From the NCBI RefSeq assembly GCF_900142715.1, contig NZ_FRBX01000006.1, forward strand, positions 248,001-312,000: a DNA stretch of 64,000 nt. The letters run 5' to 3'. The notes beneath the pieces are model-generated. The model was not told the DNA's origin. It worked only from the letters and a program-made list of their open reading frames with translations, and searched no databases. Shown here in pieces: positions 36,937-46,320 of this stretch (within the stretch, counting starts at the first letter, position 1; each line of letters starts with the position of its first letter). The stretch is from Flavobacterium pectinovorum (GTDB lineage Bacteria > Bacteroidota > Bacteroidia > Flavobacteriales > Flavobacteriaceae). The position numbers and the translations under genes were made by a program.

Positions 36937-37656
36937 TTATTCTTCATCATCCTTAGAAAACTTACTTTTCTTAGGTTCTTTTATTATTGTTTTTCCGGCA
37001 ACGACTACGACAATCTCACCGCGCGGTGCTGTTTTTTCAAAATGAGTTAAAACTTCTTTTGCGGTTCCGCGTACGTTTTCTTCGTGCATTTTTGATAATT
37101 CACGCGATACACAAACTTGTCTGTCTTCTCCAAAATACTGTATAAACTCAGCTAAAGTTTTAACGAGTTTATGTGGTGAAACGTACAAAATCATCGTTCT
37201 TGTTTCTTCGGCTAAAGCCAAAAATCGAGTCTGACGGCCTTTTTTGTCAGGAAGGAAACCTTCAAAAACAAATTTATCATTTGGCAGTCCGCTATTTACC
37301 AAAGCCGGAACAAAAGCGGTTGCACCAGGTAAACATTCTACTTCAATTTTATTTTCCACACAAGCGCGTGTCAATAAAAATCCGGGATCTGAAATTGCCG
37401 GAGTTCCAGCATCTGAAATTAAGGCAATAGTTTCGCCGGCTTTCAAACGTGCAATTAAGTTTTCAGTTGTTTTGTGTTCGTTGTGCATGTGATGGCTGTG
37501 CATGTGCGTGCCAATTTCAAAATGCTTCAGCAGTTTTCCACTCGTTCTGGTGTCTTCGGCCAAAATCAAATCGACTTCTTTTAGAATGCGAATGGCACGA
37601 AAAGTCATGTCTTCAAGATTGCCAATAGGCGTAGGAACGATATATAATTTAGACAT
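36937..37656 (-). CDS. rsmI: 16S rRNA (cytidine-1402-2'-O)-methyltransferase RsmI
   Basis: A 239-residue SAM-dependent tetrapyrrole-methylase-fold enzyme that 2'-O-methylates C1402 in the decoding centre. Visible motifs are VPTPIGNLEDMTFRA at the N-terminus, LILAEDTRTSGKLLKHF, ALISDAGTPAISDPG, the central CLPGATAFVPALVNSGLP, and ILYVSPHK. The length matches the catalytic domain of RsmI plus a Lys-rich tail (KEPKKSKFSKDDEE). It stands between two ACGAATT repeats, with no obvious operon partner. Confidence 0.93.
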   Translation of the reverse strand: MSKLYIVPTPIGNLEDMTFRAIRILKEVDLILAEDTRTSGKLLKHFEIGTHMHSHHMHNEHKTTENLIARLKAGETIALISDAGTPAISDPGFLLTRACVENKIEVECLPGATAFVPALVNSGLPNDKFVFEGFLPDKKGRQTRFLALAEETRTMILYVSPHKLVKTLAEFIQYFGEDRQVCVSRELSKMHEENVRGTAKEVLTHFEKTAPRGEIVVVVAGKTIIKEPKKSKFSKDDEE

Positions 37657-37670
37657 AGTTTTTATATTAT

Positions 37671-37760
37671 AACACGAATTTCACGAATTGACACAGATTA
37701 CAGTTGCTTTTAAAAATTTCACAAAGAAAAAATTCGTGTTAATTCGTGAAATCTGTGTTT
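37671..37760. repeat. ACGAATT-type inverted repeat
   Basis: AACACGAATTTCACGAATT..ACACAGATT on the left and AATTCGTGTTAATTCGTGAA..ATCTGTGTT on the right form a long imperfect hairpin in the gap upstream of rsmI. Confidence 0.6.
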
Positions 37761-37768
37761 TTACTTTT

Positions 37769-38788
37769 TTACGAGAATTTCTTTTCTACAATTCCCAGAA
37801 AACGTTCTGCATAATCGTCTTTTCCTTCCCAGTTATTGTAATCTGGTTTTACCATGTTTTCGATAAAATCTTTTGCTTCACTAAAAGTATCAAAAGTCAA
37901 TAGTTGATTTAAAACACGACTGTAATCTTCGGTGCTGTTTCCAAAAAGGTTTTTAGTAAAAGCAATTCTGTCATTCAAATCAATATGAAAACCTTTTGCC
38001 AGTTTTTCGTTTAAAGGAACGGCTTTTGGTTTTGCAGATTCTATAGTTGCTGTTTCTGTAACAGTTTTGGTTTCTTTAAATTCGTTTATTGACGGGGTTG
38101 GAGTAGGAGGAACATTATCAAAACTATCTACTTTTACAAATTGTGCATCTGCATAATTAACGCCCAAAATATCCTCAAACGAAATGTGAACGGGATTTGA
38201 CTTTGTTGAAGTTTCAGTTTTTGGTTCTTCTTTTAATTCCTCTTTTATTTCTTCCTTATCCAATTCAAAAGAAGGTTTAAAATCAGGAATCGGTTTTGAT
38301 TCGTTAATGGTTCTGAAATATAATTCTGTTTCAGTTTCTTTTTTCTCCTCAGCAACTGGTTCTTCTGTTTTTTCAATTACAGGTTCCTCGACTTTTTCAG
38401 GAATAGTTTCAACAATAGTTTCCGGGATTATTTCTTCAGGAATTTCAGCAATTATTTCTTGTGGAGTTTCTTCAATAATTTCAGCTTCAGGAGTCACTTC
38501 GGCTTCAATTACAGTTTCTTCAACAGCAACGGGAAGTGTTTCTTCAACTTTAATTTCTGCAGGAAGTGTTTCTTCCTGATCAAAAATGGTTTCTAGCTTA
38601 GATTCTATTTCACCTCGTCCGATAGTAGGTTTTACATCGTCAAAATTTTCATCTACAAATTTTAAAACAGCTAACTTCTCATATAATTTCTGAGTCTCAA
38701 GATATAATTGATTGATATCGGATTTATTTTTAAGCTTTAAAATTCGATGTGCAATGCTGATTAAATCGGCTTCCAATTTTTTTTTCAT
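37769..38788 (-). CDS. Hypothetical protein with long acidic low-complexity centre
   Basis: A 339-residue cytosolic protein. The N-terminal 70 residues are helical and conserved-looking (ADLISIAHRILKLKNKSDIN, LYEKLAVLKFVDENFDD). Residues about 75-200 are a Glu/Pro/Ile/Val-rich disordered stretch with PEEIIPETIVE-type repeats. The last 75 residues form a second ordered block (LNDRIAFTKNLFGNSTEDYS, FIENMVKPDYNNWEGKDDYA). This layout is common in Bacteroidota proteins encoded near tdk or rsmI, but the function is unknown to me. It is divergent from tdk. A plus-strand ORF across the acidic stretch is only its shadow. Confidence 0.75.
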   Translation of the reverse strand: MKKKLEADLISIAHRILKLKNKSDINQLYLETQKLYEKLAVLKFVDENFDDVKPTIGRGEIESKLETIFDQEETLPAEIKVEETLPVAVEETVIEAEVTPEAEIIEETPQEIIAEIPEEIIPETIVETIPEKVEEPVIEKTEEPVAEEKKETETELYFRTINESKPIPDFKPSFELDKEEIKEELKEEPKTETSTKSNPVHISFEDILGVNYADAQFVKVDSFDNVPPTPTPSINEFKETKTVTETATIESAKPKAVPLNEKLAKGFHIDLNDRIAFTKNLFGNSTEDYSRVLNQLLTFDTFSEAKDFIENMVKPDYNNWEGKDDYAERFLGIVEKKFS

Positions 38789-38928
38789 AACTGTTGAAAT
38801 TATAGTGAATAGGATATTTTAATATATTCTGTCTTTTGAATGTCTTTATTTGTGAAGGAAAATACGCAGAACTATTTTTTATTTCTGTTAATAAGCATTT
38901 GCGAATCTTCGATTTGATAAAAATTTTC

Positions 38929-38936
38929 TACTTTTG
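38929..38936 (+). promoter_or_regulatory. -7 element upstream of tdk
   Basis: TACTTTTG matches TAnnTTTG exactly, 91 bases before the tdk start. There is no good -33 match, so this is only a candidate. Confidence 0.35.
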
Positions 38937-39027
38937 AAAAAATGTAAAATCATCAAAATTTTGCGTCAAATTATTACCAGTACAAAGTAATAAAAACTAT
39001 TCATTTTAAAAGGTAGAAAAATACAAA

Positions 39028-39618
39028 ATGTTTCTCGAAAATACAGTAAATCACAAAGAACAATTTGGTTGGATTGAAGTTATTTGTGGATCAATGTTTT
39101 CGGGTAAAACCGAGGAGTTAATCCGCAGATTAAAACGCGCCCAATTTGCCAAACAAAAAGTCGAAATTTTTAAACCTGCTATTGATACCCGCTATCATGA
39201 CGAAATGGTGGTATCGCACGATGCCAACGAAATTCGCTCTACTCCGGTTCCTGCTGCTGCCAATATTGCCATTTTAGCACAAGGCTGCGATGTTATCGGA
39301 ATTGATGAAGCCCAGTTTTTTGATGATGAAATTGTTACTGTTTGTAATGATCTTGCCAATCAGGGAATTCGTGTAATAGTTGCAGGACTTGATATGGACT
39401 TTAAAGGGAATCCCTTCGGACCAATGCCGGCACTTATGGCAACAGCAGAATATGTGACCAAAGTTCACGCGGTTTGCACCAGAACAGGAAATCTTGCCAA
39501 CTACAGTTTTCGTAAAACAGATAACGATAAATTGGTAATGCTTGGCGAAACCGAAGAATATGAGCCATTAAGCCGTGCAGCATATTATAATGCAATGAAA
39601 AAAAATCAGGAGAAATAG
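39028..39618 (+). CDS. tdk: Thymidine kinase (type II)
   Basis: A 196-residue enzyme that phosphorylates thymidine with ATP in the salvage pathway. The P-loop is GSMFSGKT (21-28), the Walker B-like segment is GIDEAQFFDD, and the lasso region and base-binding part (AVCTRTGNLANYSFRK) are in place. The structural zinc site of most type II kinases (two CxxC-type pairs) is largely lost: the first pair reads CTRT and the second pair in EYEPLSRAAYY is absent. I believe this loss is usual in Bacteroidota. It is followed after 23 bases by a small anchored protein gene, probably co-transcribed. Confidence 0.92.
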   Translation: MFLENTVNHKEQFGWIEVICGSMFSGKTEELIRRLKRAQFAKQKVEIFKPAIDTRYHDEMVVSHDANEIRSTPVPAAANIAILAQGCDVIGIDEAQFFDDEIVTVCNDLANQGIRVIVAGLDMDFKGNPFGPMPALMATAEYVTKVHAVCTRTGNLANYSFRKTDNDKLVMLGETEEYEPLSRAAYYNAMKKNQEK

Positions 39619-39641
39619 GTTTTAATTCTATTTAAGCAACA

Positions 39642-40088
39642 ATGCAAGACAAGAAAAATAAAAGAAAGCAGAATATTTTATTATTACTCGTAATTGGAAC
39701 TGCACTGGCTTTAGCTGTTTATTTTCAGTTTTTTCTTTCTGAAAGTGCAGATGAAGTAAAGACTGAAATTACAGAGCTGGTTACAAAATATAATAAGAAT
39801 TGCCCGTTAACAATTCAGCAGGGAATTCGTCTGGACAGTGTCAGTTTGCCTAAACTGTCTGACGAAAGAGCCGTTCAGTATAATTTGACATTCATGAATG
39901 TGGAAAAAGAAACTGCAGAAATTAATGTAATACATACTGAAATTGAAAAAAGCCTCTTGAGTACAGCGAAAGCAAATCCGGGTCTTCAGGTTTTTAGAGA
40001 TAATGATTATACGTTGATTTATAGCTACTATGACAAGAAGAAAGTGTTTTTGTTTGATGTGAAAATATTACCGGATCAGTATAAATAA
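39642..40088 (+). CDS. Membrane-anchored protein of unknown function, downstream of tdk
   Basis: A 148-residue protein with a lysine-rich start (MQDKKNKRKQ) and one membrane segment (NILLLLVIGTALALAVYF), then an exported domain of about 115 residues (ITELVTKYNKNCPLTIQQGI, LDSVSLPKLSDERAVQYNLT). The exported part looks like one small alpha/beta domain. I do not recognise it. It lies 23 bases after tdk and is followed directly by a strong terminator, so it ends the operon. Confidence 0.75.
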   Translation: MQDKKNKRKQNILLLLVIGTALALAVYFQFFLSESADEVKTEITELVTKYNKNCPLTIQQGIRLDSVSLPKLSDERAVQYNLTFMNVEKETAEINVIHTEIEKSLLSTAKANPGLQVFRDNDYTLIYSYYDKKKVFLFDVKILPDQYK

Positions 40089-40110
40089 TTTAGAAATTCG
40101 GATATAAAAT

Positions 40111-40143
40111 AAAACCCGACAGATTTTGAATTTGTCGGGTTTT
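40111..40143. terminator. Terminator after the tdk operon
   Basis: AAAACCCGACA (40111-40121) pairs perfectly with TGTCGGGTTTT (40133-40143), with an 11-base loop, 22 bases after the stop codon. Confidence 0.8.
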
Positions 40144-40170
40144 GTTATTTTGTATGTTCCTTTGTTTAAA

Positions 40171-40376
40171 CTGGACTGAAGTCCAGCTCTACAATATAAT
40201 ATGTTCCTCCGGAACTTTAAAGAGCCTTCGGCTCGAATCATATTGTAGGGCCGGATTTTAATCCGGTTTAATATGGGTTATTGGACTGAAGTCCAGCTCT
40301 ACAATATAGTATGTTCCTCCGGAACTTGAAAGAGCCTTCGCCTCGAACCGTATTGTAGGGCCGGATTTTAATCCGG
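40171..40376. repeat. Two tandem copies of a four-hairpin repeat (type 1)
   Basis: Two copies of about 96 bases with a 110-base period fill the tdk-rpoN gap. Each contains hairpin 1 (CTGGACT-GA-AGTCCAG, 40171-40186; copy 2 at 40282-40295), GTTCC-TCC-GGAAC (40203-40215), GAGCC-TTC-GGCTC (40222-40234; mismatched in copy 2) and hairpin 2 (CCGGATT-TT-AATCCGG, 40251-40266; copy 2 at 40361-40376). CTACAATAT and ATATTGTAG pair across the middle. A truncated copy lies at 63064-63109. There is no ORF in this 324-base gap. Confidence 0.8.
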
Positions 40377-40412
40377 TTAATATGAATTACGAATATATTA
40401 AATTTAAAAAAC

Positions 40413-41873
40413 CTAAATCTTCTTTCTCATTCTCGCTACGGGAATATCAAGCTGCTCGCGGTATTTTGCAATAGTTCTTCTCGCAATTGGATATCCTTTT
40501 TCTTTTAAGATTTCTGCCAATTGATCGTCTGGTAAAGGTTTCTTTTTATCCTCTTCTTCAATTGTATTTTTTAGAATTTTTTTGATTTCTAAAGTCGAAA
40601 CATCTTCGCCCTGATCATTTTTCATCGCTTCAGAGAAAAACTCCTTAATCAATTTTGTTCCGTAGGGTGTTTCTACATATTTGCTGTTAGCAACACGCGA
40701 AATTGTCGAAATATCCAAACCAACCATATCGGCAATGTCTTTTAAGATCATTGGTTTTAGTTTGGTTTCGTCGCCGTCTAAGAAAAATTCTTCCTGATAA
40801 TGCATAATGGCATTCATCGTTACAAAAAGCGTTTCCTGACGCTGTCTGATCGCATCAATAAACCATTTTGCCGAATCCAGTTTTTGTTTAATAAACTGAA
40901 CTGCGTCTTTTTGAGCTGATGATTTATCACGAGAATCCTTGTATGTCTGCATCATTTCCTGATAATCTTTAGAAACGTGCAGGGAAGGGGCATTTCGTCC
41001 GTTTAAGGTTAGTTCAAGTTCGCCGTCAACAATTCTGATAGCGAAATCCGGAACCACATTTTCCGTAACTTTATTATTTCCGGTAAAAGATCCACCCGGT
41101 TTTGGGTTTAGTCTTTCGATTTCGTGAATGGCTTTTTTCAGCTGTTCGTTTGAAACGCCGTATTTTTGCAATAATTTATCGTAATGTTTTTTGGTAAAAG
41201 CATCAAACTGATTTTCGATAATATCAATTGCTAAATCAACATATTCGGTTGGTGTTTTATGCTTCAACTGCAATAATAAACATTCCTGCAAATCTCGCGC
41301 TCCAACGCCCGAAGGCTCGAGTTCATGAATAACATGCAGCATTTTTTCGACCATAACTTCATCGGTATAAATACCTTGGGTAAAAGCCATGTCATCAACC
41401 ATGTCAGAAACGCTTCTGCGGATGTAACCCATATCATCGATACTTCCAACAAGAAATTCAGCGATTTCACGCTCTTCATCATTCAAAATAAAAGTATTCA
41501 ACTGATTGATTAAGTCCTGATGAAAACTAATAGGCGAGGCAAAAGGCGTTTCGCGTTCTTCGTCTTCACTATAATTGTTAACCTGGGTTTTATAATCCGG
41601 AGTATCATCGTCACTTAGATATTCGTCAATGTTAATGTCGTCTGCTTCGATTCTGTCAGATTCTGCATCATCATAATCGTCGTAGTCTTCATTGGCGAAT
41701 TCATCTGCTTCGTATTCGTCTTCTTTTCCAGCTTCCAGAGCCGGATTTTCGTTCATTTCTTCTAATAAACGTTGTTCAAAAGCTTGCGTAGGCAATTGAA
41801 TTAACTTCATCAGCTGAATTTGCTGTGGAGATAATTTTTGTGATAATTTTAAATTTAAAAATTGCTTTAGCAT
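40413..41873 (-). CDS. rpoN: RNA polymerase sigma-54 factor
   Basis: A 486-residue sigma-54. Region I is Gln/Leu-rich (LSQKLSPQQIQLMKLIQLPT), followed by an acidic linker of about residues 50-100 (DEYEADEFANEDYDDYDD). The core-binding and DNA-binding domains follow, with the RpoN box ARRTIAKYRE close to the C-terminus, which recognises the -24 element. Length is typical. It stands alone, 93 bases downstream of asnS on the same strand. Known: sigma-54 needs AAA+ activators; none is encoded in this window. Confidence 0.96.
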   Translation of the reverse strand: MLKQFLNLKLSQKLSPQQIQLMKLIQLPTQAFEQRLLEEMNENPALEAGKEDEYEADEFANEDYDDYDDAESDRIEADDINIDEYLSDDDTPDYKTQVNNYSEDEERETPFASPISFHQDLINQLNTFILNDEEREIAEFLVGSIDDMGYIRRSVSDMVDDMAFTQGIYTDEVMVEKMLHVIHELEPSGVGARDLQECLLLQLKHKTPTEYVDLAIDIIENQFDAFTKKHYDKLLQKYGVSNEQLKKAIHEIERLNPKPGGSFTGNNKVTENVVPDFAIRIVDGELELTLNGRNAPSLHVSKDYQEMMQTYKDSRDKSSAQKDAVQFIKQKLDSAKWFIDAIRQRQETLFVTMNAIMHYQEEFFLDGDETKLKPMILKDIADMVGLDISTISRVANSKYVETPYGTKLIKEFFSEAMKNDQGEDVSTLEIKKILKNTIEEEDKKKPLPDDQLAEILKEKGYPIARRTIAKYREQLDIPVARMRKKI

Positions 41874-41966
41874 TTATAATGTTTAATCGTTTATTTGTTT
41901 AATCGTCAATTCGTTTCTTCGTGAAAATCGGTTAACCGAATGAACGATTAACCGATTAAACTATTT

Positions 41967-43412
41967 CTAAAATTCCGCACTTCCAGGAGTTCTTGGGAAA
42001 GGAATTACGTCTCTAATGTTTGTCATTCCGGTTACAAACAATACCAAACGCTCAAATCCTAAACCAAAACCTGCGTGAGTTGCAGAACCAAATCTTCTGG
42101 TGTCTAAATACCAGTATAATTCTTCTTCGTCGATGTTTAAAGCTTTCATTTTCTCCACCAAAACATCGTAACGCTCTTCTCTTTCAGAACCACCAACAAT
42201 TTCTCCAATTCCTGGGAAAAGGATGTCCATTGCACGAACAGTTTCTCTTCCAGGTTCTGTGTTGTCGTTCAAACGCATGTAAAACGCTTTAATGTTTGCA
42301 GGATAATCATATAAAATTACCGGACATTTAAAGTGTTTTTCTACTAAATAACGTTCGTGTTCTGATTGTAAATCAGCTCCCCATTCTTCGATAATATAGC
42401 TGAATTTTTTCTTTTTATTTGGAGTTGAATCTCTTAAAATATCAATTGCTTCGGTATAAGAAACACGTTTGAAGTTGTTTTCCAAAACGAAATTCAGTTT
42501 CTCTAACAAAGCCATTTCGCTTCTTTCTGCCTGAGGTTTTGATTTTTCTTCTTCAAGAAGTCTTCCTTCTAAAAATTTCAAATCATCCTTACAATTGTCT
42601 AAAGCATATTTTATAACATACTGAATAAAATCCTCAGCCAAATCCATGTTGTCATCAAGGTCGTTGAAAGCAACTTCAGGTTCAATCATCCAAAATTCTG
42701 CAAGGTGACGGGAAGTATTTGAATTTTCTGCTCTAAACGTTGGTCCAAATGTATAAATCTGACCCAAAGCCATAGCGAAAGTTTCACCTTCTAATTGTCC
42801 CGAAACCGTTAAGTTGGTATGTTTTCCGAAGAAATCTTTTTTGAAATCAATATTTCCTTCTTCATTTTTTGGAAGATTATCCAATGGCAATGAAGTTACC
42901 TGAAACATTTCTCCTGCACCTTCAGCATCAGCTCCGGTAATAATTGGCGTGTTTACATACACAAACCCTTTTTGTTGAAAATAGTTGTGAACCGCAAACG
43001 ACAATACCGAACGCACACGCATAATTGCTCCAAAAGCATTAGTACGAACACGTAAATGTGCATTTTCACGTAAAAATTCTAATGAGTGTTTTTTCGGCTG
43101 CATTGGGAATTTCTCCGCATCAGAATCTCCAAGGATTTCAAGTTTGTTAACCTGAATTTCATATTTCTGACCAGCACCTTTGCTTTCAACCAAAGTTCCA
43201 ATTACAGAAACCGCAGCTCCGGTTGTGATTCTTTTTAAAGTTTCTTCTGGTGTATTTTCAAAATCAACAACACATTGTATATTATTAATGGTAGAACCGT
43301 CATTAAGCGCGATGAACTGATTATTTCTAAAAGTTCTCACCCATCCTTTTGCATTAACCTCCTGAAGCGTCGTCGTACTGTTTAATAAGTCTTTAACTTT
43401 TGTGTGTCTCAT
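41967..43412 (-). CDS. asnS: Asparaginyl-tRNA synthetase
   Basis: A 481-residue class IIb synthetase charging tRNA-Asn. An N-terminal OB-fold anticodon-binding domain (AKGWVRTFRNNQFIALNDGS) is followed by class II motifs: motif 1 around RVRSVLSFAVHNYFQQKGF, motif 2 FRAENSNTSRHLAEFWMIEP and motif 3 GFGLGFERLVLFVTG. Features such as IVGGSEREERYD fit AsnRS rather than AspRS. The length is normal. A -7 box (TATATTTG, 43459-43466 on the minus strand) lies 46 bases upstream. It probably runs into rpoN, as no terminator separates the two. Confidence 0.95.
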   Translation of the reverse strand: MRHTKVKDLLNSTTTLQEVNAKGWVRTFRNNQFIALNDGSTINNIQCVVDFENTPEETLKRITTGAAVSVIGTLVESKGAGQKYEIQVNKLEILGDSDAEKFPMQPKKHSLEFLRENAHLRVRTNAFGAIMRVRSVLSFAVHNYFQQKGFVYVNTPIITGADAEGAGEMFQVTSLPLDNLPKNEEGNIDFKKDFFGKHTNLTVSGQLEGETFAMALGQIYTFGPTFRAENSNTSRHLAEFWMIEPEVAFNDLDDNMDLAEDFIQYVIKYALDNCKDDLKFLEGRLLEEEKSKPQAERSEMALLEKLNFVLENNFKRVSYTEAIDILRDSTPNKKKKFSYIIEEWGADLQSEHERYLVEKHFKCPVILYDYPANIKAFYMRLNDNTEPGRETVRAMDILFPGIGEIVGGSEREERYDVLVEKMKALNIDEEELYWYLDTRRFGSATHAGFGLGFERLVLFVTGMTNIRDVIPFPRTPGSAEF

Positions 43413-43590
43413 TTTTGTATATAATGTTGAAATTAAATTATTTGTTGTGTAATAACTGCAAATATAAACGATAATTATTAAAATTAGAAGCTATTTCCTG
43501 CTATCCGCTTGTATCTTTTTCTGTCTAAAGAAGCCAGAAAAAGGATACCGCTTCTATCAGGGCTAGGACAATCGTTTTCAAAAGAGCCGT

Positions 43591-43692
43591 TTGTCATTTC
43601 GACGGAGGAGAAATCACACAAGGAATTCCGTAAACAAAATCGCCAATCTTTGTAGAATTACGTGTGTGATTTCTCCTCCGTCGAAATGACAA
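43591..43692. repeat. Long inverted repeat with perfect 30-base arms
   Basis: Arms 43591-43620 (starting TTGTCATTTCGACGGAGGAG) and 43663-43692 are perfect reverse complements around a 42-base centre, which itself can pair partly (GAATTCCGTAA with TTACG). Together with the following palindrome this fills the 344-base asnS-MMPL gap; I see no gene there. Confidence 0.85.
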
Positions 43693-43704
43693 GTTTGCGT
43701 ATTT

Positions 43705-43737
43705 ATCTTTGTCAAAGTTTAAAACTTTGACAAAGAT
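43705..43737. repeat. 33-base palindrome, copy 2
   Basis: ATCTTTGTCAAAGTT, TAA, then its reverse complement. Compared with copy 1 (36346), the second base pair of the stem is changed on both sides, so pairing is kept. Confidence 0.8.
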
Positions 43738-43756
43738 TCGTGATATTTAATCCGTG

Positions 43757-46141
43757 CTAATTTGTGAAATTCGTGTTTCCTTCCAATCCCTCCAAATCCT
43801 CTTTCTTAGCTTTCTTCTTCTCAAAAGTTAAAACCAAAGCCGGTAAAACTAATAAATTTGCAAACATCGCAAACGCCAATGTACATGAAATTAATCCACC
43901 AAGTGCAATTGTTCCGCTGAAACTAGAAAGCGTGAAAGTAGCAAATCCTAAAATTAAAACTACTGATGTATAGAAAGTACTGATTCCGGTTTCTCTTAAA
44001 GCACTAAAAACAGATTTTTTGACTTTTCCGTTACTTTGTATTAAATCATGTTTGTACTTCGCCATGAACTGAATTGCATTATCAACCGAAATTCCAAACG
44101 CGATACTGAATACCAAAATAGTTGAAGGTTTTAACGGAATTCCGAAATAACCCATCAATCCAGATGTAATGCAAAGTGGTAAAACATTCGTAATTACCGA
44201 TGCAAAAACCATTTTGAACGAACGGAATAAATACAACATCAAAATTGCGATCACCAAAATTGCGAAAATCAACGATTCAATTAAGTTGTCAACCAAATAT
44301 GATGTTCCTTTCTGGAAAACCAATGCTTTTCCGGTAACGGTAACTTCAAAACGATCTTTCGGGAAAATTTCATCTATTTTAGAATGTAATTTTTTCTCGA
44401 CTTTCGCCATTTCATCGGTACCAATATCTTTCATAAAAGTTGTGATTCTGGCATATTGCCCAGTAGAATCAACATAACTTTTCATTAAGTTTTCTTTGCT
44501 GTTTTTGGTTGCGTTTTTGGCGTATGCCAAAATAAACGTCTGCTCTTGCGAAGTTGGTAATTGGTAATATTCAGGATTTCCGTTGTAAAAAGCCTGTTTC
44601 GAATATTTAACCAAATTCACCACAGAAACCGGTTTTGCCAATTCCGGCATTTCGGCAATTGTGTTTTGCAATTCGTCCATTTTACGAATTGTAGACGCTT
44701 TCATGACACCTTTTTTCTTTTTGGTATCAATCATAATCTCAAGCGGCATTACACCGTTAAATTCTTTTTCGTAGAATAAAATATCTTTAAAGAAGGAAGC
44801 GCTTTTTGGCATTTCTCCAATCAAACTTCCGGAAACTTTCATTTGCGAAACCCCAATAATACTAAATACCAAAAGCAAACCGTAAATTGTATAAATTACT
44901 TTTCGTTTGTTTCTTACCACATTTTCTACAAAATTCAATAAAGTCGAAATGTAAGTTTTTGTTAAATGATACAAGTGTTTTTCTCCCGGAACCGGCATAA
45001 AACTGTAAACAATTGGCACAATTAAAAGCGTCAATAAATAAACAGAAATCACGTTGATAGAAGTTACTAAACCAAATTCAAAAAGGAGGTCGTTTCCAGT
45101 AATCATAAAGGTTGCAAAACCTATGGCAGTTGTTAAATTTGTCATTAAAGTCGAAACTCCAATTTTAGAAATAATACGCTGTAAAGCTTTTGCCTGATTA
45201 TTATGTAATTTAATTTCCTGCTGGTATTTATTAATCAGGAAAATACAATTCGTGATCCCAATTACGATAATCAATGGCGGAATAATAGCCGTTAAAATCG
45301 TGATTTTATAATGAAATAATCCAAGTGTTCCAAACGACCAGATTACACCAACAATTAAAATACAAATCGAAATAAATGTTGCTCTGAAAGAACGGAAAAA
45401 GAAAAAGAAAATCAAAGAAACCGTCAATAAAGCCGCACCAATAAAAAGACCAATTTCGCCTTTCATATTGTCTGCATTGATCGTTCTGATGTATGGCATT
45501 CCCGAAACTTTCAAATCGATTCCGGTTGTTTTTTCGAATTTATCGATCTTCGGAACTAAATTTTCAAGAATAAAAGTCTTTCTTTCAGCAGTATTTACAA
45601 GCGCTTTTTTCATGTAAATGGCCGAGCGTACACTGCCGCTTTCTTTGTTAAACAATAATCCTTCATAAAAAGGCAAATTGTGAAATAAATCAAATTGTAC
45701 TTTTTTTAAGTATTCAGGATCAACTGTTTTGCTTTGGTCGATAAACGGAGACAGAACAAATTTCTCGTTGACAGTGTCTTTTTCTAATTTTTTTAAATCA
45801 TTTAGCGAAACAACCAAATCCACTTCTTTTGAGTTTTTCAGACCGGTCATTAATTCATTCCATGCAGCGTAATTTTTGGGTGTAAAGAAACTTTTGTCCT
45901 GAAAACCAATTACAATAAGGTTTCCTTCTTCTCCAAACTTGTCCAGGAATTTTTGATAATCTTTATTTGCAATATGATCTTTAGGAAGTAAATTAGCTTC
46001 GGTATAAGTCATGGAAAGGTTTCTCCATTGAAAACCAAGGAAAATTGTCAGGGCGGCAACCAAAACCAAAATTGTTATTCTGTTTTTAAGTATAATTCGG
46101 GCAACTTTTTCCCAAAATCCAACTTGAATAGCGTTTTTCAT
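43757..46141 (-). CDS. RND-superfamily transporter (MMPL/HAE3 type)
   Basis: A 794-residue inner-membrane protein with the two-fold RND layout: one membrane segment, a large periplasmic loop (about 40-225), five segments, then the same again (single segment at about 420, loop to about 620, five segments). The MMPL-type motif GITNCIFLINKYQQE and the second-half GISVDNAIQFMAKYKHD with a membrane-embedded Asp support proton-driven export, probably of lipids or hydrophobic compounds such as hopanoids. The last residues (GNTNFTN) are encoded by a copy of the ACGAATT repeat, so the C-terminus has been extended by the repeat. A -7 box lies 20 bases upstream. Confidence 0.85.
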   Translation of the reverse strand: MKNAIQVGFWEKVARIILKNRITILVLVAALTIFLGFQWRNLSMTYTEANLLPKDHIANKDYQKFLDKFGEEGNLIVIGFQDKSFFTPKNYAAWNELMTGLKNSKEVDLVVSLNDLKKLEKDTVNEKFVLSPFIDQSKTVDPEYLKKVQFDLFHNLPFYEGLLFNKESGSVRSAIYMKKALVNTAERKTFILENLVPKIDKFEKTTGIDLKVSGMPYIRTINADNMKGEIGLFIGAALLTVSLIFFFFFRSFRATFISICILIVGVIWSFGTLGLFHYKITILTAIIPPLIIVIGITNCIFLINKYQQEIKLHNNQAKALQRIISKIGVSTLMTNLTTAIGFATFMITGNDLLFEFGLVTSINVISVYLLTLLIVPIVYSFMPVPGEKHLYHLTKTYISTLLNFVENVVRNKRKVIYTIYGLLLVFSIIGVSQMKVSGSLIGEMPKSASFFKDILFYEKEFNGVMPLEIMIDTKKKKGVMKASTIRKMDELQNTIAEMPELAKPVSVVNLVKYSKQAFYNGNPEYYQLPTSQEQTFILAYAKNATKNSKENLMKSYVDSTGQYARITTFMKDIGTDEMAKVEKKLHSKIDEIFPKDRFEVTVTGKALVFQKGTSYLVDNLIESLIFAILVIAILMLYLFRSFKMVFASVITNVLPLCITSGLMGYFGIPLKPSTILVFSIAFGISVDNAIQFMAKYKHDLIQSNGKVKKSVFSALRETGISTFYTSVVLILGFATFTLSSFSGTIALGGLISCTLAFAMFANLLVLPALVLTFEKKKAKKEDLEGLEGNTNFTN

Positions 46142-46160
46142 AAATTATTTAAAATGGATG

Positions 46161-46168
46161 CAAATGTA
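46161..46168 (-). promoter_or_regulatory. -7 element of the MMPL transporter gene
   Basis: Minus-strand TACATTTG matches TAnnTTTG exactly and lies 19-20 bases upstream of the start at 46141. Confidence 0.45.
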
Positions 46169-46320
46169 GTGAAAAGACCTCAAAATCATAAATAATCACT
46201 TGTAATTTACGTAATGTTAACACAAATTAACAGCGTAATTTTTATGATAATTTACTTACAATTGATGATTTCCTCGTTAGCTTTTCTCATATTTGCAATT
46301 AATTTAAAAATGAAAAGAAA

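Noticed and set aside
38307..38579. Plus-strand Ser/Thr-rich ORF
   Set aside because: It is the antisense shadow of the Glu/Pro/Ile-rich stretch of the minus-strand gene at 37769-38788.
46142..46320. Guanidine riboswitch before the SMR exporter gene
   Set aside because: No conserved ACGR-type hairpins or other guanidine-riboswitch features could be found in these 178 bases.
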